NCBI GenBank assembly: GCA_011799875.1
Contig: CM022300.1
Span: 167,603,837 to 167,667,836, forward strand
Length of the DNA stretch: 64,000 bases
DNA from: Thinopyrum elongatum
Taxonomy: Eukaryota; Streptophyta; Magnoliopsida; Poales; Poaceae
Direction of reading: 5' to 3'
Within the stretch, counting starts at the first letter, position 1. Every line of letters begins with the position of its first letter. Shown piece by piece: positions 1 to 10,124 of this stretch. The notes under the pieces were generated by a model. The model made no database searches, was not told the DNA's origin, and was given only the letters and a program-made list of their open reading frames with translations. Both the position numbers and the translations under genes were made by a program.

Positions 1-1
1 A

Positions 2-2095
2 TGGACTAATGTACTGGCAGCCGAGAAATACGGACTCGAGCGCCCCATTAAAAGTTACCCGAGGCGTAAACTGCTACCCCAATTCGACGACGAGGCACTT
101 GAGCCCATGCCAAAAACACGTAATGCGGCTGACCGACCACCACGTGGCCGGGACAAAGCGGCAACTCAAGCCGAACACCAGCCCATACTACCTCACCGCA
201 AAAGCAGAGACATAACAGCCCGGGGTCATACATATGACCTGAGGCAGGACCTGGACAATAGAGCAGGTCAGTCCAGATCGATCTACGGATCACGGGGGCA
301 TGCCCTGGCGCGCGACGACGGGTATCAAGCCAGACGTGACAAACATAACCATGCCCGGGCCAAAAACTACCGCCGAACTCCATCCGAGCTACGTCGCGAC
401 TTGGCCCGATATAGAGGCGCCGCACATCCCCTCTGCTTCACTGATGAAGTAATGGAGCACGAATTCCCAGAAGGGTTTAGACCCGTAAATATTGAATCAT
501 ATGATGGTAGAACGGATCCCGCGGTATGGATTGAGGATTTTCTTCTCCATATTCATATGGCCCGCGGCGATGACCTTCACACCATCAAATACCTCCCACT
601 AAAACTCAAGGGGCCAGCTCGGCACTGGTTAAACAGTCTGCCTGAAAACTCTATTGGCAGCTGGGAGGACTTGGAAGACGCCTTCCGCGACAACTTCCAA
701 GGCACATATGTACGACCTCCGGATGCCGATGACTTAAGTCACATAGTTCAACAGCTTGGAGAGTTGGCCAGGAAATTCTGGACTAGGTTCCTAACTAAAA
801 AGAACCAGATCGTCGACTGCCCGAATGCCGAAGCCCTAGTGGCCTTTAAGCATAGCATCCGCGACGAATGGCTCGCTCGTCACCTCGGCCAAGAAAAGCC
901 AAAGTCCATGGCAGCCCTCACGGCACTCATGACCCACTTTTGTGCGGGCAAGGATAGTTGGCTAGCTCATAGCAATAACACTGCAAGTGATTCCGGTACC
1001 TCTGAAGCCAAGAATGGCAATGGCAAGCCCCGACGCAACAGGCATAAGCGCCGAAGCAATGGTGGCACTGCCGATGACATGGCGGTCAACGCCGGTTTCA
1101 GTGGCTCCAAGTCCGGCCAGCGGCAGAAGCCATACAAAAGAAACAATCCGGGCTCATCCAGCTTGGACCGCATACTCGATCGTCCATGTCAAATCCACGG
1201 CACCCCTGATAAACCAGCCAATCATACCAACAGAGACTGTTGGGTTTTAAAACAGGCCGGCAAGTTAAATGCCGAACACAAGGAGAAGGGGTCGCAAAGC
1301 GAGGATGACGACGAGGAGTCCCGTCCGCCGAATATAGGAGGACAGAAGAAGTTCCCTCCCCAGGTTAAAATGGTGAACATGATATACGCCACTCATATCC
1401 CTAAAAGGGAGCGCAAACGAGCGCTCAGGGACGCCTACGCGATGGAGCCAGTCGCCCCAAAGTTCAACCTATCGTCTTCCTGCCCGATCACCTTCGATCG
1501 CAGGGACCATCCGACCAGTATTCGTCATGGCGGCTCAGCCGCACTGGTCCTCGATCCAATTGTTGATGGATTTCATCTCACGCGCGTCCTCATGAACGGC
1601 GGCAGCAGCCTGAACCTGCTCTATCAGGATACAGTGCGCAAAATGGGCATCGATCCCTCAAGGATCAAACCCACAAAAACTACCTTTAAAGGAGTCATAC
1701 CAGGTGTAGAGGCCCGCTGTACGGGCTCAATCACACTGGAGGTTGTCTTCGGATCCCTGGACAACTTCAGAAGCGAAAAGTTGATCTTCGATATCATCCC
1801 CTTCCGCAGCGGCTATCATGCACTGCTCGGACGAACCGCATTTGCTTGATTCAATGCGGTGCCACACTATGCTTATCTCAAGCTCAAGATGTCGGGACCA
1901 CGCGGTGTCATAACAGTTAATGGAAACACGGAGCGCTCCCTCCGTACCGAGGAGCACACCGCGGCCTTGGCAGCGGAAGTACAGAGCGGCCTTGCCAAAC
2001 AGAATCTTAATTCAGCGGCCAAGCTCCCGGACACTGTCAAGCGGATCCGGACTACTCCGCATCATAATAGTCTAGCTCATCAGGAATTAGACTAG
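2..2095 (+). pseudogene. gag-pro: gag-protease of Tat-lineage Gypsy element, 5' partial, one in-frame stop
   Basis: The frame is open from base 2, so translation starts before the window; the first internal Met is at 107. Counting from that Met, the capsid-type gag core (WIEDFLLHIHMARGDD, then KYLPLKLKGPARHWLNSL) spans about residues 130-260. A zinc-binding-like C-x2-H...H-x4-C segment lies near residues 361-378. A retropepsin-like domain follows from about residue 480. Its active-site loop reads MNGGSSLNLLY, with Asn (codon 1595-1597) where relatives have the catalytic Asp. A TGA at 1847-1849 interrupts the frame, but the same frame stays open to the TAA-type end at 2095 (the run after the stop begins FNAVPHYAYLKLK). 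The gag would form the particle and the protease would process it. With both lesions this copy is probably dead. Confidence 0.85.
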
Positions 2096-3287
2096 CAATC
2101 CGGCCTCCGTCTCCGTCCCGGCCAAATGGCGGCATACGTACCACGCGTACATAACTACGCACTTAAAATACCATGGGCATAGACGGAGGCATAACTATAT
2201 TGTGGTCCATAATGCGGCTCGACCTCCCCTGGACACATGTACTCTCACTTTTTCTTTTTCATCCTTTTTAGGTTTTCCACAGGCCCCTCAAGATGGCCTA
2301 ATCATCGGTCCTTTCGAAGGATAGATACACCAAGACAGCAAGAAGCATTGCGGTATACGGGAATCTCTAGGAAGTCTTCTTGACGATCACTCTACCTGTT
2401 CTCCGGACCCTCACGCAGCTCTCCCTTGGTCATGGCATGTAAAATAGCCCTGTTGCTTATCGCACTACTTATACGCTTTGACGTATCAATAAATTATAAT
2501 GGAAACAGTTCGCGGCCCAACTTTTGTGGCACTAGCTTACTACTTCATTTTTTATAATCTTATCCATTGCACCCGTACACTTTGGTACGGCCTAAATTTG
2601 CCAGCGGCTTTATTGCGCCCCATATTACGGAAACAAAGTCCGAACACTTTTTATAGTATAGTTTGGCACCCCGAATTTAGCATTATATGCATTGGCTCCG
2701 AATCATGTCTTTGGTCAATAGTTGGGTTGCCCGGCTCCTGTGCTTACTACCTTACGTTCCGCTATATCGGCTAGGGTAGTAAAGGGAGAACTACTGTGAT
2801 TGTGCCCTGGGTCATCCGGATGAGCACCTCAGTAGAGAAAGCCGAAAACTGACTGTCATGATGCGGCGTGAGCCGGTCAGCTCTTCGGAGGTTACAAATC
2901 TTTTGCGATTTTTTCCGCATTATGCGACGAATCGGTCTCTACACGATCCGGTGTTTACAGCACCCTAGTTCAGATTCACAAATACTAGGGGCTGCGCCTA
3001 AATTTCTATTATAAAACTGCTATGGCTAAGTGAGGGTGATAAAGCCACATAGTCCGGTTGCCTGGTTCGTTGCGCTAAACACCTCCTTCAAGGACCAAAC
3101 TTTGGATCAAGAGTGTTTAGATTTTATCCCAAACACCCCCGTACTACCTACGTGGGGGCTGAAGCCAACGACTGGCCAACTCTCAGATTTAATAAAACGG
3201 CCGCTCAGGAGGAAAAATCTTGATATAAACAACTAACATTATATTACATATTAGTTTTGTTTCATTATGCAGGACAGGATAACATAT
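2096..3287. other. Gene-free internal spacer of the Tat-lineage element
   Basis: This 1.2-kb stretch between gag-protease and the antisense gene has no frame with recognisable domains. A short frame at 2499-2774 is rich in aromatic residues and looks like chance. The sequence contains AATAAATTATAATGG near 2489, a plausible polyadenylation-type signal for a gag-only transcript, but that role is inference. Confidence 0.6.
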
Positions 3288-6200
3288 TCATCCGAAGATA
3301 ATGTCTTTTGCACACTGCTCCGCTACAATGCGGGATCCCTCTAGGACATCGTCAAAATATCGCTCGGGCGTGCGGTGCTCCTTGCCCACAGGCGGTCCCT
3401 CGGTCGCGAGCTTGACGGCGTTCATCTTCGCCCACTGCATATTGACACGGGCGAAGGCCATCTGCGCACCTTCGATGCAGACCGACCGCTTGATGGCATC
3501 AAGCCAAGGGCAGGCAGCAAACGGTCGCTTCACGAGCCCGAAGTAGCTTTGGGGTATGGCTTCGGCAGGTCAGAGACGGATTATCAAATCCTTCATGGCC
3601 AATTCAGCCGCCCTATGCAGTTCGGTCAGCTGTTTCAGCTGATCGTTGAGGGGCACCGGATGCTCTGGCGCAAGGTATTGCGACCAGAACAGCTTCTCCG
3701 TTGAGCTCCCCTCTTTGGCTCGGAAGAAATCTGCAGCATCTGCAATGCTGTGCAGCAGATCCGCAAACGCTCTTGGAGAACTCCAAATCCGGGTCAGTAA
3801 GAGTTACCTTTTCTTCACAAATTTGCTTTGCATTATAAAGGCCTTACCCGCCGCAATTTTCCTGGCCTCTTGGATTTCCTGGAGGGCGCCCTGGGCTTCA
3901 ACCCAGGCCTCTTGTGTGCTTTGGTGGGCCTTAGCAAGCTCGAACTCTTGATCTGTAATCTTGCGCTCCAAGGACTCGCATTTCTTTACAGCGTCCTGGA
4001 GCTCTTGTTGGACCTCACTGACCCTGGCCTCATGCTTTTCATGGACGGATTGTTCCTCCGCTGCACTCTTTTGGGCCTCCACCTCAGTCGTCGCTCCTAC
4101 AAATATCATGGCACTATGGTCAATGCAAATCATCTATCCTTTCTGATATACAGAACGTCATGGCATACCTTGCTTATCCTCCAGCTGCTTTTTCACACGG
4201 CCGAGTTCTTCCTCGGCCCGCTCCAGACTCTGCTTCAGTCCGGAGACTTCGGCAGCATGGGAGGTCGCAGCCAGCAGCGACGCCTGCTTTTTCACATAGA
4301 CATGTATGGTTAGTCTCCTGCGAAAATTGTTTGATCCTCTGTCCGGCTTTTCTTTTCGACCACCGGACAGTGTCTCAGGGGCTACTGTCTATACTGTGAC
4401 ATTCTTTTTACATAATTGTGTTTCATACCTCAAAACCTGTTAGAAGGCTTGTGCACGCTTCGGTCAGTCCGCTCTTCGCGTACTGAATCTTCTCAATCAC
4501 CGTACCCATGAGGGCACGGTGTTCCTCTACAATGGAAGCACTTCGCAGCGCTTCCAGTAGGGTGTTCGGTGCCTCTGGTTGGACAGAGGTCACTGGCAAA
4601 ATGGGCGCACCCCCTTCTTTCAAAGGAGGCTGCTTGCCGGATTCCGGAGCCGCATAGGTCTCCGGGACCGTATTCGGCTGAGGGCCAAATTGGACCTGGC
4701 CCTCATTGCCAGGCTCCATGGGGATTTGCTCCCCCATGTGTCCGGCGGCCGAGGTTTCACCCTCTGGCGCCGCGCTGACAGCCTCCTGCGTCTCTCCCTG
4801 GCCTGGGATCCTTTGGGACAACACCTCAGTGTCATCCATGGCCTTGGGAGAGGAGGCCGTCGGAAGGGACCCGCTGTCCATCACCTTCGGATCCAGCGAA
4901 TTCCCCGAGGATGAGGATCGCTCGAGGTCGGAACGAACCGGACTGCAAGTACATGATTCAACATGTTAACACTATGGAGAAAAGAGGCTGGATATATGAA
5001 TGCATCAGGGTCTTTGAGTACTCACGATCCGGCCAGGGGCTTATCTCGGGGGCGCCGCTCTGGGCTGCTGTCGACGTCCCACGTGGAGTTATCCGCGAGG
5101 GAGACCTTCCCCTTCTTGGACGCCTCTGCCTCCAGATTTATGGAGGCCGCCCTTTTCTTCCTTCCCCCCTCAGGGGGAGAGTTGCTTTCCTCCTCCTCCT
5201 TGTCGTCCTCTACGGCAGAGGAGTGAGTCTCGGCGTCTTCGGACGTCGCGTCCGAAGTTCCCTTGCGACGGAGGCCACTTCTGGTCTCCTTGGCCTTTTT
5301 CTTGGCCTTCTTCTCCGGCGCCTGGTAGGGCGCCGGGACCAGCATCTTCGTCAGAAGCGGGATGGCTGGTTCCTCGGGCAGCGGAGTCGGACACTTAATC
5401 CGCTCCGCCTTCTTCGTCTAGCCCTAAAAAAATAAATAGGGAGGCTTAGGCATTTTACCTGAATAAGAAAGTAAAGGATACACCTTGAAAGCGTGAAAGA
5501 TTTACCGGACTGGCGGGATGGGCCAGGTCGTGCCCGCGGTCCTCGGTCGTCTCCGGCCATTTCTCACTGGCCTTAAATAGCACCTTCCAGATGTCTTCGT
5601 GCGTAGTTCCGAAGAACTGTTGCAGGGTCTGGTGCTCGGCCGGATCGAACTCCCACAGATGGCAAGTCCGGCTTTGGCATGGAAGGATCCGGCGAACTAG
5701 CATCACCTGGATCACGTTGACAAGCTTGATGTTCTTGTCCACCATGCTCTGGATACGCACCTGCAGCGCTGTCAGCTTGTCTGACGACGTCCAATTCAGG
5801 CCCTACTCTAGCCAGGAGGTGAGCCGCATTGGGGCTCCGGACTTGAATTCAGGAGCCGCGGCCCAGGTGGCGTCGCGGGGCTCTGTGATATAGAACCACA
5901 GTTGCTGCCACCCTTTGACGATCTCCACAAAGGTACCTTTGGGCCATGTGACATTGGGCATCTTGCTCACCATGGCGCCTCCGCACTCTGCGTGTTGGCC
6001 ATCCACCACCTTCGGCTTCACATTGAAGATCTTGAGCCACAGTCCGAAGTGGGGTGGGATGCGGAGGAAGGCCTCGCACACGATAATAAATGCCGAGATG
6101 TTGAGGAAAGAATTTGGGGCAAGATCATGGAAATCTAGCCCATAGTAGAACATGAGTCCGCGGACGAAAGGGTGGAGAGGAAACCCTAACCCGCGGATGA

Positions 6201-6375
6201 AGTGAGGGATGAACACCACCCTCTCATGAGGCTTGGGGGTGGGGATGATCTGTCCCTTGGCCGGAAGCCGGTGGGCGATTTCCTTGGCCAAATACCCCGC
6301 CTCCCGGAGCTTCGTGATGTCCTTCTCCTTGACAGAGGAGGCCGTCCACTTGCCTTGCGCTCCAGATCCGGACAT
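3288..6375 (-). pseudogene. Antisense, intron-containing extra gene of Tat-type element (gypsy-type transposon domain, coiled coil)
   Basis: Start ATG at 6375 (MSGSGAQGKW). Consensus splice sites suggest six exons: 6375-5506 (donor GTAAAT), about 5417-5026 (donor GTGAGT), 4942-4429 (acceptor TTGCAG, donor GTATGA), 4283-4169, 4096-3848 (donor GTAAGG) and about 3800-3288. Exon 1 carries the conserved region known in plants as 'putative gypsy type transposon' (PHERVVFIPHFIRGLGFPLH, then MFYYGLDFHDLAPNS). Exon 2 is a Lys/Glu-rich linker with nuclear-signal-like clusters. Exons 4-5 form a coiled coil (EVQQELQDAVKKCESLERK). The last exon is Ala-rich and ends at 3288. Frames agree across the predicted junctions except for two in-frame stops: TAG at 5805-5803 and TGA at 3572-3570. 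Such antisense genes are established in Tat elements; their role is unknown. Exon limits are my reading, not transcript-supported. Confidence 0.75.
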
Positions 6376-6909
6376 GGTCGGAGTGCTTCTTTGAGGCGGA
6401 AAAGATGAAAACTTGGGCGCTGGAGCTCGAGAATGGAGAGGCAGAGAAAGAGAAGGCGTGGGTGAAGGGGGTGAATCCTTATCTCCTTATAAAGGCATTG
6501 AATATCAAGCGCCTCCCCACTCGCCTTAAAACTCGCCTATTCCCAAGGGCCGTGCAGACGGCACGGTTGGATTACCCACGCCCGTATTGATAAGAATCCC
6601 GTAATAAAGGGACACAATCTCTGCTGTGACAAGGTGTGCCACTGGAAACCGCATCTTAAAGCGCAGAGCGGGAGGCTAAAAAACGATTCGAAATAATGAC
6701 CGTGCAGGAACGTGGTGTCGCATTACAAAAAGTTGTCAGCGGATTGGACTCGTGAAATATTATACTCTCTGCGGTTGTGTGTGGTACTTGTTTTGCAGAG
6801 CCGGACACGTTTTCAGTGCTCAAAGTTTGTTTTGGAGTATTCGGAGGAGGAACCCGCCTTGCAATGCCGAAGACAATTTGCGCGCCGAACACATCGTCAT
6901 TGAAGCCTG

Positions 6910-6922
6910 GTTCAGGGGCTAC
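6910..6922 (+). other. Polypurine-tract-like sequence before 3' LTR
   Basis: GTTCAGGGGCTAC directly precedes the LTR start. It sits where the plus-strand primer of a Gypsy element should be. It is short and not purely purine, so the call rests mainly on position. Confidence 0.5.
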
Positions 6923-7412
6923 TAAGGGAGTCCTGGATTAAGGGGTCCTCGGGTGTCCAGGCTACATAATGTGGGCCGGACTGATGGGCCATGAAGACAC
7001 AATACAGAAGACTCTCTCCCGTGTTCGGATGGGACTCTCCTTGGCGTGGACGGCAAGCTTGGCGTTCGGATATGAAGATTCCTTTCTCTGTAACCGAATT
7101 TGTACAACCCTAGTCCCCTCCGATGTCTATATAAACCGAAGGGTTTAGTCCGTAGAGGCAATCATAATCACAATCATAATCAGACAGGCTAGACTTCTAG
7201 GGTTTTAGCCATTATGATCTCGTGGTAGATCAACTCTTGTAATACTCATATTCATCAAGATCAATCAAGCAGGACATAGGGTATTACCTCCATAGAGAGG
7301 GTCCGAACCTGGGTAAACATCGTGTCCCCCCTCCCCCGTGTCCTGTTACCATCGACCTTAGACGCACAGTTCGGGACCCCCTACCCGAGATCCGCCGGTT
7401 TTGACACCGACA
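6923..7412 (+). repeat. 3' LTR of the Tat-lineage element
   Basis: Begins TAAGGGAGTCCTGG (TA in place of the usual TG) and ends TTTTGACACCGACA, giving about 490 bp. It holds a TATA box and a pyrimidine-rich 3' part, as expected for promoter-bearing U3 followed by R-U5. The partner LTR is outside the window, so the limits rest on the TG/CA-type ends and on the tract just upstream. No target duplication can be checked. Confidence 0.75.
7128..7135 (+). promoter_or_regulatory. LTR TATA box
   Basis: TATATAAA, about 205 bp into the LTR, in the strand direction of the element. It is a likely core promoter for the retrotransposon transcript. Confidence 0.6.
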
Positions 7413-7725
7413 CCCTCCGCTTCTGCACCTACCCTACGCAATGCATGCGGTACACGTGGCAGATGCACCTGAAGTGGGAGGCGAGTGGGGCGGCAGTTTC
7501 TACCCCGTGATCATGGGGCATGGGCGATCCATGGATTGTGGTCCGGTTCCTCCCATAACATTGCGCACGACGCGCGGGAAAATCGGAAACTGACCCAAGC
7601 TCGGGATAATGAAGAAGCAAAGAAGATCTCAAAGGGTGAAGCCACCCTTGCGCTCCTGCCTATGCACTGGTTAGGGCCTACCCTGACAACGCCCAGCAGC
7701 GCGTTCGTGCAAGCTCGAGGCCTCC
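7413..7725. other. Unassigned 313-bp spacer between two LTRs
   Basis: Sits between the end of the Tat-element LTR and the start of the solo LTR. It is moderately GC-rich. A + strand frame runs through it into the LTR (7485-7856) but has no recognisable motif. I could not assign it to an element; it may be the original target DNA or a TE fragment. Confidence 0.4.
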
Positions 7726-8632
7726 TGTCGGTGCAACAAACCCTGGGTCCGTTGCCCAGACTGTGCACAGGCCCAAGGACAAGATTACAACACCAAGGTC
7801 AGATCAAAGCACGAGGGATCAATTCTTTGGCAGGACCAAAGTGCAGATCAAGATGAGCCAGGGAAGCAAGATATCGCTAAGGAAAGAACCAGGCTTGCCG
7901 GACAGGCGAGCCTGGCAAGGTTGGGTTTGCCCCGGAAGCAAGTCTCTAGATCGTCCCGGCAGGCCTGCCGGGGCTTACGGAGGCAAACCACTCCACCGCA
8001 CCACCTCATCACGACAAACGTCATCGATCAGTGCGGTGTCAAGCTCCAAAGTGACTAAGTGGGTGCTATTTGCCACATGGCAGCCGCTTCCTACAAAAAA
8101 TACCCCCAGGCGACACCCGTCCTGAGACGTGTCAAGCAAGCAGGTGCGAAGCTGGCAAAACAGCCCGGCAGGGCCTGCCGGGCAAGCTGAGATGTGACAT
8201 TGAGCGGCGCATTTAATACGCTCTGTCAGCCTACAGAGTTAGGTATGATAGCACTGTTTGCTATCTAATCAGTATGTAATGACTGATTTGCCACTTTGGT
8301 GACCCCTTGATCTATAAAAGGAGGCCCATGGCGACCGTAGAGGGGGTTGGCTGATCCGGACCCTTACACACTCATATGCGCGTAGCTGCTCTCGCCCCGA
8401 GGCGACCTAGCCGGGCAAGAGCACTGCGTTCATCCAAAAAATTTCCACCATCAATCCACCAAAGCAGGAGTAGGGTTTTACGCCTCACGGCGGCCCAAAC
8501 CTGGGTAAAAACTATCCATGTGATCTCTGTCGCGCTGTGTGATGCTTCTCCACTTTTTGTGCAATGTGCCCATCCCCCCGTCGAACCAAAAGGGGCTCAT
8601 GGCCCCATAGGTGGCCGTGGTTTCCCATGACA
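7726..8632 (+). repeat. Solo LTR of a second Tat-like Gypsy family
   Basis: Starts TGTCGGTGCAACAAACC and ends GTTTCCCATGACA, about 907 bp. It aligns along its length with the LTR at 46212-47136: shared blocks include the GGCAGGCCTGCCGGGGC palindromic stretch and CTATAAAAGGAGGCCCATGG. There is no primer site after it; the next bases belong to Athila internal DNA. The five bases before (CCTCC) and after (TTTTG) differ, so no target duplication is seen. Either one junction was lost or the solo LTR arose by recombination between different copies. Confidence 0.8.
8313..8319 (+). promoter_or_regulatory. TATA box of the solo LTR
   Basis: TATAAAA within CTATAAAAGGAGGCCC, at the same place as in the related LTR at 46827. 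Confidence 0.6.
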
Positions 8633-10124
8633 TTTTGTTCTAGTATAGAGTTGTAATTCTTGAGTTGTAAGTAAATAAAAGTGTGATGATCATCATTATT
8701 AGAGCATTGTCCCATGTGAGGAAAGGATGATGGAAGCTATGATTCCCTCACAAGTTGCGATGAGTCTCCGGACTTTATAAAAAATAAAAGAGGCCAAAGA
8801 AGCCTAAATAAAATAAAAGAGGCCAAAGAAGCCCAAATAAATAAAAAGAGAAAAGAAAGAAAAAAATGAGAGAGAAGGGACAATGTTTCTATCCTTTTTC
8901 CACACTTGTGCTTCAAAGTAGCACCATGATCTTCATGATAGAGAGTCTCCTATTTTGTCACTTTCATATACTAGTGGGAATTTTTCATTATAGAACTTGG
9001 CTTGTATATTCCAATGATGGGCTTCCTCAAATTGCCCTAGGTCTTCGTGAGCAAGCAAGTTGGATGCACACCCACTTAGTTTCTTTTTTAGCTTTCATAC
9101 ACTTATAGCTCTAGCGCATCCGTGGCATGGCAATCCCTACTCACTTGCATCAATATCAATTGATGGGCATCTCCATAGCCCATTAATTTGCCTAGTTGAT
9201 GTGAGACTTTCTCCTTCTTTTTGTCTTCTCCACAACCACCATATTCTATTCCACCTATAGTGATATATCCATGGCTCATGCTCATGTATTGCGTGAAAGT
9301 TGAAAAGGTTTGAGAACACCAAAAGTATGAATCAATTGCTTGGCTTGTCACCGGGGTTGTGCATGATGAAATATTTTGTGTGATGAAGATGGAGCATAGC
9401 CAGACTATATGATTTTGTAGGGATAACTTTCTTTGGCCATGTTATTTTGAGAAGACATGATTATTTTATTAGTATGCTTGAAGTATTATTGTTTTTATGT
9501 CAATATTAAACTTTTGTTTTGAATCTTATGGATCTGAATGTTCTTGCCACAATAAAGAAGATTGCATTGATAAATATGTTAGGTAGAATTCCACATCAAA
9601 AAATTCTATTTTTATCATTTACCTACTCGACGATGAGCAGGAATTAAGCTTGGGGATGCTCGATACGTCTCCAACATATCAATAATTTTTTATAGTTCCA
9701 TGCTATTATATAATCTGTATTGGATGTTTTATATGCATTAATATGCTATTTTATATTATTTTTGGGACTAACCTATTAACCTAGAGCCCAGTACCAGTTT
9801 CTGTTTTTTCCTTGTTTTTTGACTTCTACAGAAAAGGAATATCAAAAGTAGTCCAAACGGAATAAAACTTTACGATGATTTTTCTTGGACCAGAAGACAC
9901 CTACGTAACTTGGAGAGAGGGCTAGAAGAGTCCCGAGGAGGCCACAAGCCTCTAGGGCGTGCCCAGGGGGCGTCCTGAGGGCTTCTGGGCCCCTCGGGTG
10001 TCCTCCAACCCTAATTCCACCTCTACAAATTCAGAAATATTCCCCCAACATCAGAAGTGTCCACCAAAATACTTTTCCGCCGCCGCAAGCCTCTGTTCCC
10101 GTGAGATCCCATCTTGGGGCCTTT
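8633..10124 (+). mobile_element. Athila element 1: 3' untranslated part plus start of its 3' LTR
   Basis: 8633-9660 is the AT-rich 3' part typical of Triticeae Athila elements, ending TACCTACTCGACGATGAGCA then AAGCTTGGGGATGCT just before the LTR. 9661-10124 is the first part of the LTR. It starts CGATACGTCTCC, with C in place of the usual T of TG, and shares CTATTATAT and GGGACTAACCTATTAACC with the LTR at 63100. No pol remains; the left side is replaced by a solo LTR. The LTR is interrupted at 10124/10125 and resumes at 19754. A small purine-rich repeat with the unit AAATAAAAGAGGCCAAAGAAGCC lies near 8780-8850. Confidence 0.8.
9661..10124 (+). repeat. Athila 1 3' LTR, 5' segment
   Basis: Aligns with 63100-63560. 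The match breaks off at GGGCCTTTCC, where the related LTR continues through about 0.5-0.6 kb that is missing here before the sequence found at 19754. Confidence 0.8.

Larger units (their letters stand above)
1..7412 (+). mobile_element. Tat-lineage Gypsy retrotransposon without pol, 5' end outside window
   Basis: Seen in order: a gag-protease frame on the + strand (2-2095), a 1.2-kb stretch without genes, an intron-containing gene on the opposite strand (3288-6375), a purine-rich tract, and a 3' LTR ending at 7412. No reverse transcriptase, RNase H or integrase is present between the protease and the LTR, so the copy could not mobilise itself. Extra genes, often antisense and placed after pol, are established for Tat/Athila Gypsy elements of plants. 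The sharp end of gag-protease followed by ordinary spacer suggests a non-autonomous family rather than a local deletion, but this is inference. The 5' LTR and primer site lie left of the window. Confidence 0.85.
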
